Assembly: GCA_002189035.1 (NCBI GenBank)
Contig: NEEC01000012.1
Coordinates: 2,852,001-2,916,000 of the forward strand
Reading direction: 5' to 3'
Length of the DNA: 64,000 nt
From: Utricularia gibba
Lineage: Eukaryota; Streptophyta; Magnoliopsida; Lamiales; Lentibulariaceae
The position numbers and the translations under genes were made by a program. Numbering within the stretch: the stretch's first letter is position 1; every line of letters starts with the position of its first letter. Under the pieces are notes generated by a model, which ran no database searches, was not told where the DNA came from, and worked only from the letters and a program-made list of their open reading frames with translations. Positions 38,304 through 47,915 of the stretch are shown here, piece after piece.

Positions 38304-40994
38304 TCATGCAGAGTGCTTTGACTTGGATATTTCCCTTAAGACAGAGCCCACAATCACTGCTTGATCAAAGAATTGTGCTCTCTGAAGAGCATCCGAAAGC
38401 AAAACACATGTTTTTGTATATATATCACACCCTTCCAACCTCATTTCTTCAAACAGGCAATAAGCTTCCTGTGCTCTGTTGGCCGAGCTCAGCCCTTGTA
38501 TCATCACATTATAACAGGCAGAATCTGGCTTGCCACCACTCTCTTTGTATGTCATAAGTAGTTTCTCAGCCTCATATATATTTCCAACCTTGGCAAGCCC
38601 TGAAATCATGTTGAGGTGAGTGATAGCATGGGGTTTCAGCCCTTGTTTCTGCATCTCCTGCCAGAATACATAAGCTTTAGCGAATTTTCGGGCACGGCAT
38701 AAACCATCTATGATGATGCCATAGGATACAGCGTTGGGAGGACAGTTCATGTCCTTCATTGTGTTCCAACACACAAGGGCTTCATCTATTTCCCCTGCCT
38801 TCACTAGTGCATCAAGCAGGCAATTCCATGTTCCAATTTTCGGGCTCAAGTTTCTTTGCATCATTTCATCCACAATTTGATAAGCTTCATCTATTCTGCC
38901 TACCTTACCAAAACCATCCATGAGACTAGTATAGGCCAAAACATTCAACTCAACACCCATAGATTTTGCTTCTTCAAAGAGGAGATAAGCTTCATCTAGC
39001 CGGTCAACTCTAGCAAGCCCATCAATGACAGAACCATATGTGTGTACAGTTGGTTGATGTTCATTTGCTTTCATTTCTTCTAAGAGCTGTAATGCTTTGC
39101 TGACTTCACCAGATTTGCAAAATCCTTCTATTATGGTATTATAGGCAATGACATCTAGGCTGCATTGTTCCTTCATAGCTTCAAATATTTCATTTGTCTC
39201 AGAAGCACAGCCAGCTTTTGTAAGACCATTGATTAAAATTGAGCAGCTCTTTGCATCTGGGGTAAATAGTGTTTTGATCTCGTCGAATAAAGCTCTGCCT
39301 TTCTCCACCTCACCAGCTTTGAAGAGACAATCCATGTACGTGTTCATGAGTTTAAGATCAGGAACCACACTTCTGACAATCATTTGCTTGTAAATCTCCT
39401 GCCCTTCCTCCTTTCTTCCACATTTGAAAAAATGCCTTATGAGGGATGTATATGCAACTGCATCCGGCTCATGCTTAGAATCTAACATTAACTCGTATAT
39501 TGCATAAGCGTCATCAACTCTCCCATGCTGACCCAAACCATCAATCAGTGAGCAAAATGTATAGCTAGTTGGAATACAAACTTCACGATCGAGTCCCTGG
39601 AAAATGGCCAGAGCATCATCAAGCCTGTTTGCCTTACACAAGCGGTCTATCATAATATTAACAGTCCTTATGGATGGCGCCAGGCCAAATGACTTCATGG
39701 AATTTTGGAATTCTGTGGCTACATCAAATTTCCCAGCGCTGCAAAGCATATCAATAATAATATTACATGTACACAGGTTAGGCATGGCAACCTTTTTCAT
39801 GTCATCAAAAACCTTTAAGGCCTCGTCTATTTTCCCTTTCTTACCCAGGCAAGTAAGAAGACTGTTATAGGAAATGACCGCAGGCACACCACCCTTCATC
39901 CTTTGCCTCTCCAAAAGGTTATATGCTTCATCAAACCGTCCAATGGTACCATAGCCCATTATCATAATGCTATAAGAATATGCAGATGGGATAACTGTAC
40001 TGGATTCCATCTGCTCAAGTAACTCATTGGCTTCATCCATCCTACCATACTTGCATAGAACTCCAATCATGCTGTTATATGACACAACATCAGGCATTAG
40101 GCCATGAGCCCTCATTTCAGTAAAAAAATTCCAAGCCACGTCAACGTTACCAACCTTGCCAAAGCCATCGATACATACGTTATATAAAACAACATCTGGC
40201 TCCAGAGAATGGCTCTTCAACTCATCCAACAATGCGAGAGCCACATCAATGCGGCCATCGCGAGCAAACACACGAATCAAAGTTGTGAACAAATGCACAT
40301 TGACCTCATAACCTAACTCTTGCATCTGGTGAAATAAAGAAAGCATAAGATCAGGCCTATGATCAGTGGCCAATGCACCTATCAGGGTAGTATATGCTGA
40401 AAATGCAGGACGTATTTTGAATCTTCTCATCGTTTGGATCAAATCAAATGCCTCTCTCAATCTTTTTTTCTTTATGCTGCAGGAAATCAAGTCTACACAA
40501 GTGTGATACGACAGGATATATCCAGCTATACTCATCTCCTCCAGAAGACAATTAACTCGATCAAACTTCATGCATCTAGTCATCAATAAGAGAAGAGAAT
40601 TATATGCATCAAGAGAATTCACCTTATGGGTCACCTTCTCTACCCATCTAAAATAATGTAGACCCAAATCTGCATCCTTCAACCTTCTTAAAACCTCAGC
40701 AACCACATTGATATGAAGTTTTTCATCACATAAAGAAAGAGATTTTTCTGCTGCACGCCCCCATGGAGAGCTCTCTAATACCGCACAGATATTCTTAGCT
40801 TCTTTTCTAAAAATTCCATGCTTTTTTATCTTATTCCGAGAAAGTCTCCCCTTTTCACAGATTGATTTATTATCTTCCTTACAGGCGGCGACATCAGAAA
40901 CAACGTATCTTTTGCACAGATTACAAAGTGTGAAGCATCTGAAATCGAGAATTTTTGAGCCTGATAAGAAGCAGCAGCGTGTAATGAGAATCAT
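38304..40994 (-). CDS. P-class pentatricopeptide repeat protein
   Basis: Intronless minus-strand ORF of 896 residues made almost wholly of about 20 tandem 35-residue PPR motifs from about residue 130 to 880. Typical units are visible, such as DVVLYNVCIDGFGKVGNVDV, DVVSYNSMIGVLCKYGRMDE and PPNAVSYGIIIDGLCRARKF. No E, DYW, MRP1 or SMR domain follows; the protein ends shortly after the last repeat. It is therefore a P-class factor expected to bind organellar RNA and affect its stability, splicing or translation (family knowledge). The N-terminus is basic and Ser/Cys-rich and could be a mitochondrial or plastid presequence, but which one cannot be read. Overall it resembles Arabidopsis At3g06920-type proteins from memory. 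Its 5' end is divergent from the DnaJ gene, 665 bases apart. Confidence 0.93.
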   Translation of the reverse strand: MILITRCCFLSGSKILDFRCFTLCNLCKRYVVSDVAACKEDNKSICEKGRLSRNKIKKHGIFRKEAKNICAVLESSPWGRAAEKSLSLCDEKLHINVVAEVLRRLKDADLGLHYFRWVEKVTHKVNSLDAYNSLLLLMTRCMKFDRVNCLLEEMSIAGYILSYHTCVDLISCSIKKKRLREAFDLIQTMRRFKIRPAFSAYTTLIGALATDHRPDLMLSLFHQMQELGYEVNVHLFTTLIRVFARDGRIDVALALLDELKSHSLEPDVVLYNVCIDGFGKVGNVDVAWNFFTEMRAHGLMPDVVSYNSMIGVLCKYGRMDEANELLEQMESSTVIPSAYSYSIMIMGYGTIGRFDEAYNLLERQRMKGGVPAVISYNSLLTCLGKKGKIDEALKVFDDMKKVAMPNLCTCNIIIDMLCSAGKFDVATEFQNSMKSFGLAPSIRTVNIMIDRLCKANRLDDALAIFQGLDREVCIPTSYTFCSLIDGLGQHGRVDDAYAIYELMLDSKHEPDAVAYTSLIRHFFKCGRKEEGQEIYKQMIVRSVVPDLKLMNTYMDCLFKAGEVEKGRALFDEIKTLFTPDAKSCSILINGLTKAGCASETNEIFEAMKEQCSLDVIAYNTIIEGFCKSGEVSKALQLLEEMKANEHQPTVHTYGSVIDGLARVDRLDEAYLLFEEAKSMGVELNVLAYTSLMDGFGKVGRIDEAYQIVDEMMQRNLSPKIGTWNCLLDALVKAGEIDEALVCWNTMKDMNCPPNAVSYGIIIDGLCRARKFAKAYVFWQEMQKQGLKPHAITHLNMISGLAKVGNIYEAEKLLMTYKESGGKPDSACYNVMIQGLSSANRAQEAYCLFEEMRLEGCDIYTKTCVLLSDALQRAQFFDQAVIVGSVLREISKSKHSA

Positions 40995-41659
40995 ACATCA
41001 ACCGACGAATTACTGGTTAACACCAACAAAGTAGCAAGCAAAGACATTATTCTCTCACAATTACCTCTTGTTGTAACCAGCGCCCGCATAGAGGGTGCCT
41101 CAAGCGTAGTTGGTGAAAGAAAGGCAAGAATTTGCTGAACATCTGTGGGGCTGTGTTAAGCGGAGACGACGAGCACGATTCTGCGATAAATCGAGACTTG
41201 AAGGACTGAATTTTAATAAACTGGATCTTGTGGTACCATTCAGTTAATTTAAAAAACTTGGAATGCTGGTTTCTGGCGTCTGGTGACGTGGCATTTCGTG
41301 ATTTGCAGATGATGAGTGTGTATGTGCAACCTCCGAATATCTTTGTACGCTGACCGCGGACCCTCATCCGGAGCTCGGAGGTCGACTTTTTGGGGTTTCG
41401 GATCTGGAGAGCTCTCGATCGGATCTTTATATCTTTCAAGGTAGATGCTTTTTTGATATCTAGTTAAGAATTATCATGGTTCGGAGTTTACCCGCCGAAT
41501 TTTAGAGAATTCTAATTTGGGATTCTGATCTTGAAGTTTATGGGCTTCTTTTGTGTCGAATGGTATATTTGATCGTCGGGTCGATGTTTTTCGGGCATTG
41601 AATTTCCGATGGTGACTGAGGGTTTGATTTCATTCAGGGTTTGACTTGAGGAAATTGCG
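40995..41659. other. Short divergent promoter region, PPR / DnaJ
   Basis: 665 bases separate the two start codons, enough for two leaders and a shared promoter. A minus-strand ORF (41047-41439) overlaps the expected PPR leader but has no family resemblance. No clear TATA box was seen on either side. Confidence 0.55.
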
Positions 41660-42709
41660 ATGGAGAGTAACAAAGATGAGGCTTTGAGATGCGTCAGTAT
41701 TGCAAAGGAGGCGATTTCAGCGGGGAATAAACAAAGAGCACTTAAGTTTATCGGAATCGCTCGCCGCCTCAATGAGAATTTGCCTCTAGACGATTTATTA
41801 GCTTCTTGTGAAAAGCTTGATTCTGCTTCTCAACGTGATGATGTATCCGATGTTTCAAAGGTGAAGCATAATTCGGGCTCTGTGAATAGTGATTATGTCT
41901 CCAATGGGGAGAAGAGTTACACGGAGGAGAATGTTCAGCTAGTGAGAGAAATCAAGAGTAAAAGGGATTATTATTCTATACTGGGGTTAGAGAGAAGTTG
42001 CTCTGTGGAGGAGGTCAGGAAAGCCTACAGGAAACTTTCACTCAAAGTTCATCCTGATAAAAACAAAGCACCAGGTTCCGAGGAAGCATTCAAGAAAGTC
42101 AGCAAGGCTTTTAAGTGCTTGAGCGAGGAGGAATCAAGGCAGCAGTATGATCAAACTGGCTTAGTTGATGAGTTTGAGCGTAATGAACAATATCAAGGCA
42201 GGAGAAGGCGTAGGAGAAATGTTAATGAGTTTTACGCTGACGATTTTGATCCAGATGAGATCTTTAGAGCGTTTTTTGGCGACCGGGATGTGTATAGAAA
42301 TGCTCATGTTTACAGGACAAGAGCACGTACTGCAGGGGATCACCATAGGGAAGGTTCTGCTAATGGAGGGCCGAATATCATGCTGCTTCTGCAGTTACTA
42401 CCGTTTTTGCTCATTATTCTTCTTGCGTATCTCCCTTACACCGAACCCCAGTATTCGCTTCAGAGGAACTACACTTATCAGTTCAAGAAATTGACAGAAA
42501 AACATGGAGTTGAGTTCTTTGTCAAGTCTACTGAATTTGATGAGCACTTTCCTACAGGGAGCCCCGGGCGAAGTGAAATTGAGAGCAATGTTATCAAGGA
42601 CTACAAGCACATGCTAAGCCGCTATTGTCACATGGAAATGCAGCGGCGCCAGTGGAATAGGCATTTCCAGACCCCTCACTGCGACCAGCTTGAAAGCTTC
42701 ACGGCATGA
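41660..42709 (+). CDS. DNAJB12/B14-like J-domain protein of the ER membrane
   Basis: Co-chaperone that stimulates Hsp70 at the ER membrane. A single exon gives 349 residues. The N-terminal about 50 residues form the helical KDEALRCVSIAKEAI / KQRALKFIGIARRL segment seen in plant and animal members. The J domain is at about residues 103-167 (RDYYSILGLERSCSVEEVRK, the HPD tripeptide in KVHPDKNKAPGS, QYDQTG). A basic RRRRRR stretch and a DPDEIFRAFFG motif follow. One membrane segment lies at about 240-258 (IMLLLQLLPFLLIILLAYL), then the DUF1977 domain (YSLQRNYTYQ, VEFFVKS.EFDEHFP) to the end. Length and order match the DNAJB12/B14 family. The frame ends at ESFTA and I see no need for a further exon. 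Confidence 0.95.
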   Translation: MESNKDEALRCVSIAKEAISAGNKQRALKFIGIARRLNENLPLDDLLASCEKLDSASQRDDVSDVSKVKHNSGSVNSDYVSNGEKSYTEENVQLVREIKSKRDYYSILGLERSCSVEEVRKAYRKLSLKVHPDKNKAPGSEEAFKKVSKAFKCLSEEESRQQYDQTGLVDEFERNEQYQGRRRRRRNVNEFYADDFDPDEIFRAFFGDRDVYRNAHVYRTRARTAGDHHREGSANGGPNIMLLLQLLPFLLIILLAYLPYTEPQYSLQRNYTYQFKKLTEKHGVEFFVKSTEFDEHFPTGSPGRSEIESNVIKDYKHMLSRYCHMEMQRRQWNRHFQTPHCDQLESFTA

Positions 42710-43977
42710 AGGTGAGCTTTACTTTGATTTTAAGCACAATTTTACTACATATCATGTATCCTTTACCAATATCTTAGCCAAGCAGAAAAAAAAAAGTTCA
42801 GCACTTCAAGGTATGTTCAACAAATTCATAAATTTATGCTGCAGGTATTCATCCGCACATCATCACACACATGGTGGTGAAATAATTTACGGGTCCTGCT
42901 GGGTATCTTCGGGTCATGAATTTTTGTACATTTCAGGGTGATTAGCTAATGCTTCATGTGTTTAGTGCATCGAATACAACTTACATGATTTGATAGCAGC
43001 ATGTTATCAGTCCATGGACCTTTTATGAGGAAACACAACTCCTCCAGTTGAGAAACTGTGGGAAGCCCCACATTGTGTATACCCCCCTATTTTTCCTATA
43101 GTTGAATTGATATCAAATAAGTTGCAACTCGGGGCGTCGATTAGGTGATCAGGATGCAACTGGGGTGAAACTAAGTGGAGGTCCGAACCCCCTGATGTTG
43201 ATGACTTGTGCATAGGGGGTCAATTTCCCCAGTTGGGACCATTCTTCACGGAAGATATGCTTGAGCCATGGAAGATATTTGATTCCGTCCATGTGTCCTA
43301 TTAAGCAGCCATTTTGCCCCTAAAATTGGATGCCCAAATACTGTACCACCACTAATTTGTGTATCGCCTTACCGATGTGCAGCGAAGCCGCCAGAGCCGA
43401 AACAAGATCCATTATTTATGGGGAGTTAATAATTTGATCGTGCGAAATGGGGGACCAGCAATCTCGCCATAAAGGCCGATCGCAGATCGTCCTCCATCTG
43501 GATTATGGATAAAAAAAGACACTAAAGAGCGTTGGCATGAAGAAGGAAGCGGTTGAAATCGTCGTTGTGGTAAGAATTTCAGGAAAGTTGCTTCCGTTGT
43601 GCTGCAACTGTTTGTTTTTGGTCGTGAAATTGCAATGCTCTGGAGTTGATCGAATTTTTTTGGATATTTTAATAGCAATGTATAATTACTGTCAAATGAA
43701 TAATAATAATTTCCCTTTCAAGGCGGGAAAATGGTTTCTTTGTTGTCAGTGAGGCAAGAAAATTTCCATCCCAAATGATGTATGGGGTTTCACAGTATTT
43801 CCTTTATACACGATGAAATGACAGTATATCTTCAGCAAAAGGATGAGTTGCTGCTGTACATACAAAATATCGATATGCTTTTAGTCGCTGAGTTTTTCTT
43901 CTTTTGTCACACAGATGAGGGTATACCATGAGGGGGCATTCTCGGTTTATTTGCTTTCACTCACTTGCATCTTGCAT
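42710..43977. other. Intergenic region between DnaJ and MATE genes
   Basis: Convergent 3' flanks. It contains a possible 23S rRNA-derived fragment near 43150-43226 (separate entry). ORFs at 43412-43678 (-) and 43537-43752 (+) have no recognisable motifs. The remainder is unremarkable. Confidence 0.55.
43150..43226 (+). pseudogene. Possible plastid-type 23S rRNA fragment (NUPT-like)
   Basis: The stretch CAGGATG....GGGTGAAAC, TAAGTGGAGGTCCGAACC, CTGATGTTGA and TGACTTGTG reads like domain II of bacterial/plastid 23S rRNA (the segment around the AGTGGAGGTCCGAACCGAC block). There are scattered substitutions and a gap of about a dozen bases before the last block. It is surrounded by ordinary nuclear DNA. 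It is most simply a small, decayed insertion of organelle DNA. The identification relies on remembered rRNA sequence; plastid versus mitochondrial origin is not decided. Confidence 0.5.
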
Positions 43978-45552
43978 TTAGCAGATTGTAGCATCCTCCC
44001 CACATTTCAATGGTAAACTGTCATCTTGATCTTGGATGCTTTCACCAACCATAACTTTTGCCCTCAGAGATTGATTTTCCCAATCTGTTTGGTATACGAC
44101 TGCTGAAATGGATAACAGGCAGGCCAACTGAGCTGCTAGAAGTCCATAGCAAAGGCCTAAAAATCCCTGTTTCCAGAAGAAGGCCAACGCCAGGGCAACT
44201 GGGGTCCCCAGTAAGTAGAATGAGCAGAAGTTTATAATGGCACTGATACTAGGCCTTGCACTTCCTCGAAGCACCCCACAACCTGTGGTTTGTGGGCAGT
44301 TTGCAAGCTCACAGAGTCCAATGATGGGGAGTATAGTCACTGTCAATTCGAGAACCTCATGCTGATTGGTGAACACTCTTGCCCATATTCGCCTGCCTAT
44401 GGTGGTAAGAAGAAGGCCAAAGACTGATGTGGAGAATGCGAGTGTTATGGCTACTGCAGCTGCCAATCTTGCCTTATGAGGTCTCCCTGCTCCCAGTTCA
44501 TTTCCCACCCGGACTGAAATGGATGAGCTAAGTGCAGAAGGTAAGGTGTACATGAATGATGTTGTTTGTATTACGATTGCTGATGCTGAGAGTGCAACTT
44601 GGGGTTTATTGAGGTAACCAGACATCAAAGTCATGAGCTCATACCACCACCATTCCAAGCATACAGCAAGGCAACTAGTGAATGCTAATCGAATTAGCAA
44701 TCCCCACTCCTCCCAAGATGAGATCCCTGAGCTGAGCTTATTTGAATTTTGTAACAAGGGTTTGGATAGAGGCATCCCTTCATTATTAGAATAGTTTATG
44801 TAGCATAAGAGAAAGAGTAGGAAGATAATGTCAATGGTAAATGTAGATATTGCAATTCCCTGGATGCCAAGATGTTGATGGAAGGTGAAGAAGATGGTAA
44901 TAGGAGCATGTAACAATGTTGCTAGAAGATTGCACCAGAGCAGGGGCCATGCTGTCCCTCTGCTGCGTATGTAGATACGCAGAGGATGAAGAATACTATT
45001 AGCAATAAGATCTGGAACTGCGAAACGGCAGTATAAGCTGGCAATATGCACTACTTGGGGCTCTTGGTGGAGAAACAGCATTAGAGGCTCCAGATATATC
45101 CAAAGCACTCCGATGGGTATGGATGTAAAAAGCAACAAAATAATCATCCTTTGGAGGGTGATGGACAATATGCTGTAGTTTTTGGAGCCAAAAGCTTGTG
45201 TGCAAATTGGTTCCATCCCTATGGCCAATCCAGAAAGCACAGAGTAACCTGTAATGTTTGTGAAACCAATGGCTAGTGCACCTCCTGCTAACTCAAGTCC
45301 CCCTAACCTGCCCATACAAGCGACAGAGACCATGTTTTTGAGGTAATTTAATATTCCCATAGCTAATACTGGAAACCCAATGTCTGCTATGTTCCTGACT
45401 TCCTCCAAAACCTAGAAATGACAGAAGTGATTGAAAGATGAGGGGTTAAAGTTGGAAACTGATCTCTTCCATGCATTTATTGGTCTTCTGGTTCTTACCA
45501 TGCTTGTTGAGACGTTGGCCTTGATATGCTCCTTTCTCATAGTGTTTTCCAT
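43978..45552 (-). CDS. MATE (DTX/DETOXIFICATION) transporter
   Basis: Multidrug and toxin extrusion family antiporter with about 12 membrane helices. Two minus-strand exons: 45552-45499 (18 codons, MENTMRKEHIKANVSTSM) and 45411-43978, joined in phase 0 by a strong GTAAGA donor and a TTTCTAG acceptor. The product is 495 residues. Family motifs: ELAGGALAIGFTNITGYSVL, GLAIGMEPICTQAFGSKNY, LLHAPITIF, the C-half signature CLEWWWYELM, SSSISVRVGNELGAG, LPIIGLCELANCPQTTGCGV and GTPVALALAF. These spellings place it in the branch of Arabidopsis DTX48-56; a precise orthologue and substrate cannot be given. Without the first exon, the main ORF would lack a Met ahead of VLEEVRNIADIGFP, which supports the two-exon model. 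Confidence 0.9.
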
Positions 45553-46794
45553 TCTACTTCTTTTGCTGTGGGAGAGGATGAATGTTTTCTTCCTCGTCAC
45601 TCTGTCGATTGTGTAGACATGTGCTGGGAAAGGCAACCTCGAATTGAACCTTTTTCCACACTTCTCTGCACACACTCCAAGCACTTGGAGAGAAAACTTT
45701 TCAAGGAAGCACACATGGGATGGCAGTGGGGGCTTCTTTTATCATTTGATGAAGCAGCTATCGATTCTTAAACCAGAATCTCTAATGGTTTGGGGAGTAG
45801 ATTTCATCGTCATAAAGGGCTCTAAATTAGCTTTGTCATTTTTCCAAAAATATAAAAGCTTACCTCTACACTCAAATGAGAAGATTATTCAGAAAGTATG
45901 ATGAAGTTATGGTTTATCTGAATAGCTAGATGCTTCATTTATTTTGTATCTCTCTCATTTTGCGCATTGTCGTGCACAATTTCAAATGCCCCTTCTTGGT
46001 CATAAAACTTGCATGATCTTGTCAGCAAATCTTGTTCCCCATGATTCATCAACACCACTTTTTCTTATCAAGTCACTTGTCTTTTTAACTGCCATGCTTT
46101 GTTGATACATTAACTTACTGTTAGTGGATTACCTTTGGAATGTCAAATCTTACCGTTTCAAGATTTTGACATGGGAAGAATCTACACTTAGCAATGGGAA
46201 AGAGTTATCAGTTCCTGTCACATTCAAGTTATTGTTTCAGGCTAGGCAGAAACCATATTCCATCTCGCCCTCACGTGACCCAGAGTAAACCTCTTTCTGG
46301 GTTGGCAACTGTACACCATGCACTGTCTTCAAATTTTATTCAAGAAGCCTTCTTCTTGTAAGTATGATCTTCTTTCTTTGTTATGAAGCACTGCTTTTGT
46401 GCACATGAATGCTGTTGCGGATGGAAACTGGTGATTGTGGAGCCGTGCATGCATGTGCAAATCTGTTGTACCAGACGAGTGTCATGTCCATTGATGGGAA
46501 CGATTTTGTTGCGAAAAATGCGTTTGAAGAATGATATTTCCTTGTAACATTAACAATGCATGACCCTTCACCTTCCAGTTCAACTTCCTTTTGAGTTGAA
46601 AAAGGTGCCACCACATCATTCCCTTGTTCCAACGACACACTTGCTGGTGCACCAAGAGACGAGCAAAGCTGATCATCTCTGCTGGCCACTTTGAATTTGA
46701 CACCACTTTTCGAGGTACAGACGCTGACTGTCTCTGTTACATGGACAACCACTTCAATCAACTCCGGGTCAATCCAGAGTTCCATGGCCATCAT

Positions 46795-46970
46795 TAAAGG
46801 TTTGTTTGGTATAGTTTCAGTTTCAATAAAAGCATTACTAGAAGTAATTCTTGCTAAAACATGTATTGCTTTAATTTTTTCCGAAACTGAGATATCCCTG
46901 CTTCAAAGCTTCAAAAAAGCTGAAGTGCTTTTAGAATGATTTATTTAGAACTGCATCAAACAAACCTTTA
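46795..46970. mobile_element. Candidate miniature inverted-repeat element (MITE)
   Basis: A 14-base perfect terminal inverted repeat is seen: TAAAGGTTTGTTTG at 46795-46808 and CAAACAAACCTTTA at 46957-46970. If the outer TA on each side is the target duplication, the TIR is AAGGTTTGTTTG. The size is 176 bases, the interior AT-rich with no ORF, as expected of a non-autonomous element. The superfamily is not certain: a TA duplication would suit Tc1/mariner, while the GGTTTGTTTGG start resembles Harbinger or hAT MITEs. Confidence 0.65.
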
Positions 46971-47111
46971 GAGTGATGTTAGATGACAAAAGGGAGAGGC
47001 TATTCCAGATTTCACTGCAGCAGAGGTGAAGCCCATGTGCAGGTAAGTGAGAAATGAAGCACGTTTTCCAGCATCACTGTATATTCATCTAAATGAGGCA
47101 AGTGAAACCAG

Positions 47112-47306
47112 TTACACAGAAGAAAGCCCCTCACTCTTTTTCACTGCATAAACCTCAACTACTCTGCCTGGAAGCACAGCAGAGGGCATCTCCTCCTCCA
47201 CTGAGAGCATCATACCAGTTCCGAGTTCAGTGAATGTTTATGGTTTAGTTTCAAAGTCAGAATCATTCATTCTGGGGCCTGCTAGCTTCATTACAGAGTC
47301 TGGCAT
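47112..47306 (-). CDS. Doubtful small ORF pair behind a TATA box
   Basis: From an ATG at 47306 the minus strand reads MPDSVMKLAGPRMNDSDFET then KP and a TAA (47240-47238). The same frame resumes for 41 codons, including MMLSVEEEMPSAVLPGRVVE and a VYAVKKSEGLSSV ending, to a stop at 47114-47112. A TTATAAAGG box lies about 45 bases upstream on the minus strand. It could be a short gene with an uORF, a pseudogene with one premature stop, or chance. No family was recognised. Confidence 0.25.
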
Positions 47307-47915
47307 GTGATGATGATAGATGAATCATGAATGAATGGTGCTGCCTTTATAATTGCTAGTTGGGGCTCAACATTCCCACAGGGCAGTGGAAAAAGATGGA
47401 CACCAAAATGGTTACTTGTTGCAGAACTGATCATGTGATTTGGTGGAAAGGAAGAGAGCTTTTCCAATGGGATACTTTTGTGCCTTGATTTGACGTCGTC
47501 CTAATCCCCAGTATTGCCACCTTTTTTTTTTCTAGAGATAGATATTTTTGTAACAAATGATATACATTATTTAAATATTATATTTTTATTTTAATTAAAT
47601 AATTTCAAATATATCTTTAAAATTTTAGGGTTTTAGCCCTCAGAACCCGACCCGACTTTATGCATAAATTAGTTTAAAATATATTTGGAAATTAAATCTA
47701 TACAAATGAGGAGGAAAAAGTTAGATTTTAATAATTTTTTATAGCTTCTTTTTAAACAAATATCATAATATTATATTATATTTATATATTTATTGTTATT
47801 AATATTAAATACTTTATATTTTGCGCGCCATGAAATCTCGCGGGGTCAGTGGCGGTTACTCGCAACGGGCACTGCAAACTGCAACAACATAAAACCTCCC
47901 CTCCAAGAAACCAGA

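Larger units (their letters stand above)
45553..47915. other. Intergenic region upstream of MATE and GEX2
   Basis: 2.4 kb divergent region. 45553-46380 is MATE upstream DNA without coding signal. 46381-46794 holds a minus-strand ORF of 137 codons of unknown standing. 46795-46970 is a candidate TIR element. 47112-47306 has a minus-strand two-part ORF behind a TATA box. 47520-47850 is AT-rich. A TTTTAGGGTTTTAGCCC motif (telo-box-like) lies near 47624-47640, upstream of GEX2. Confidence 0.55.
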
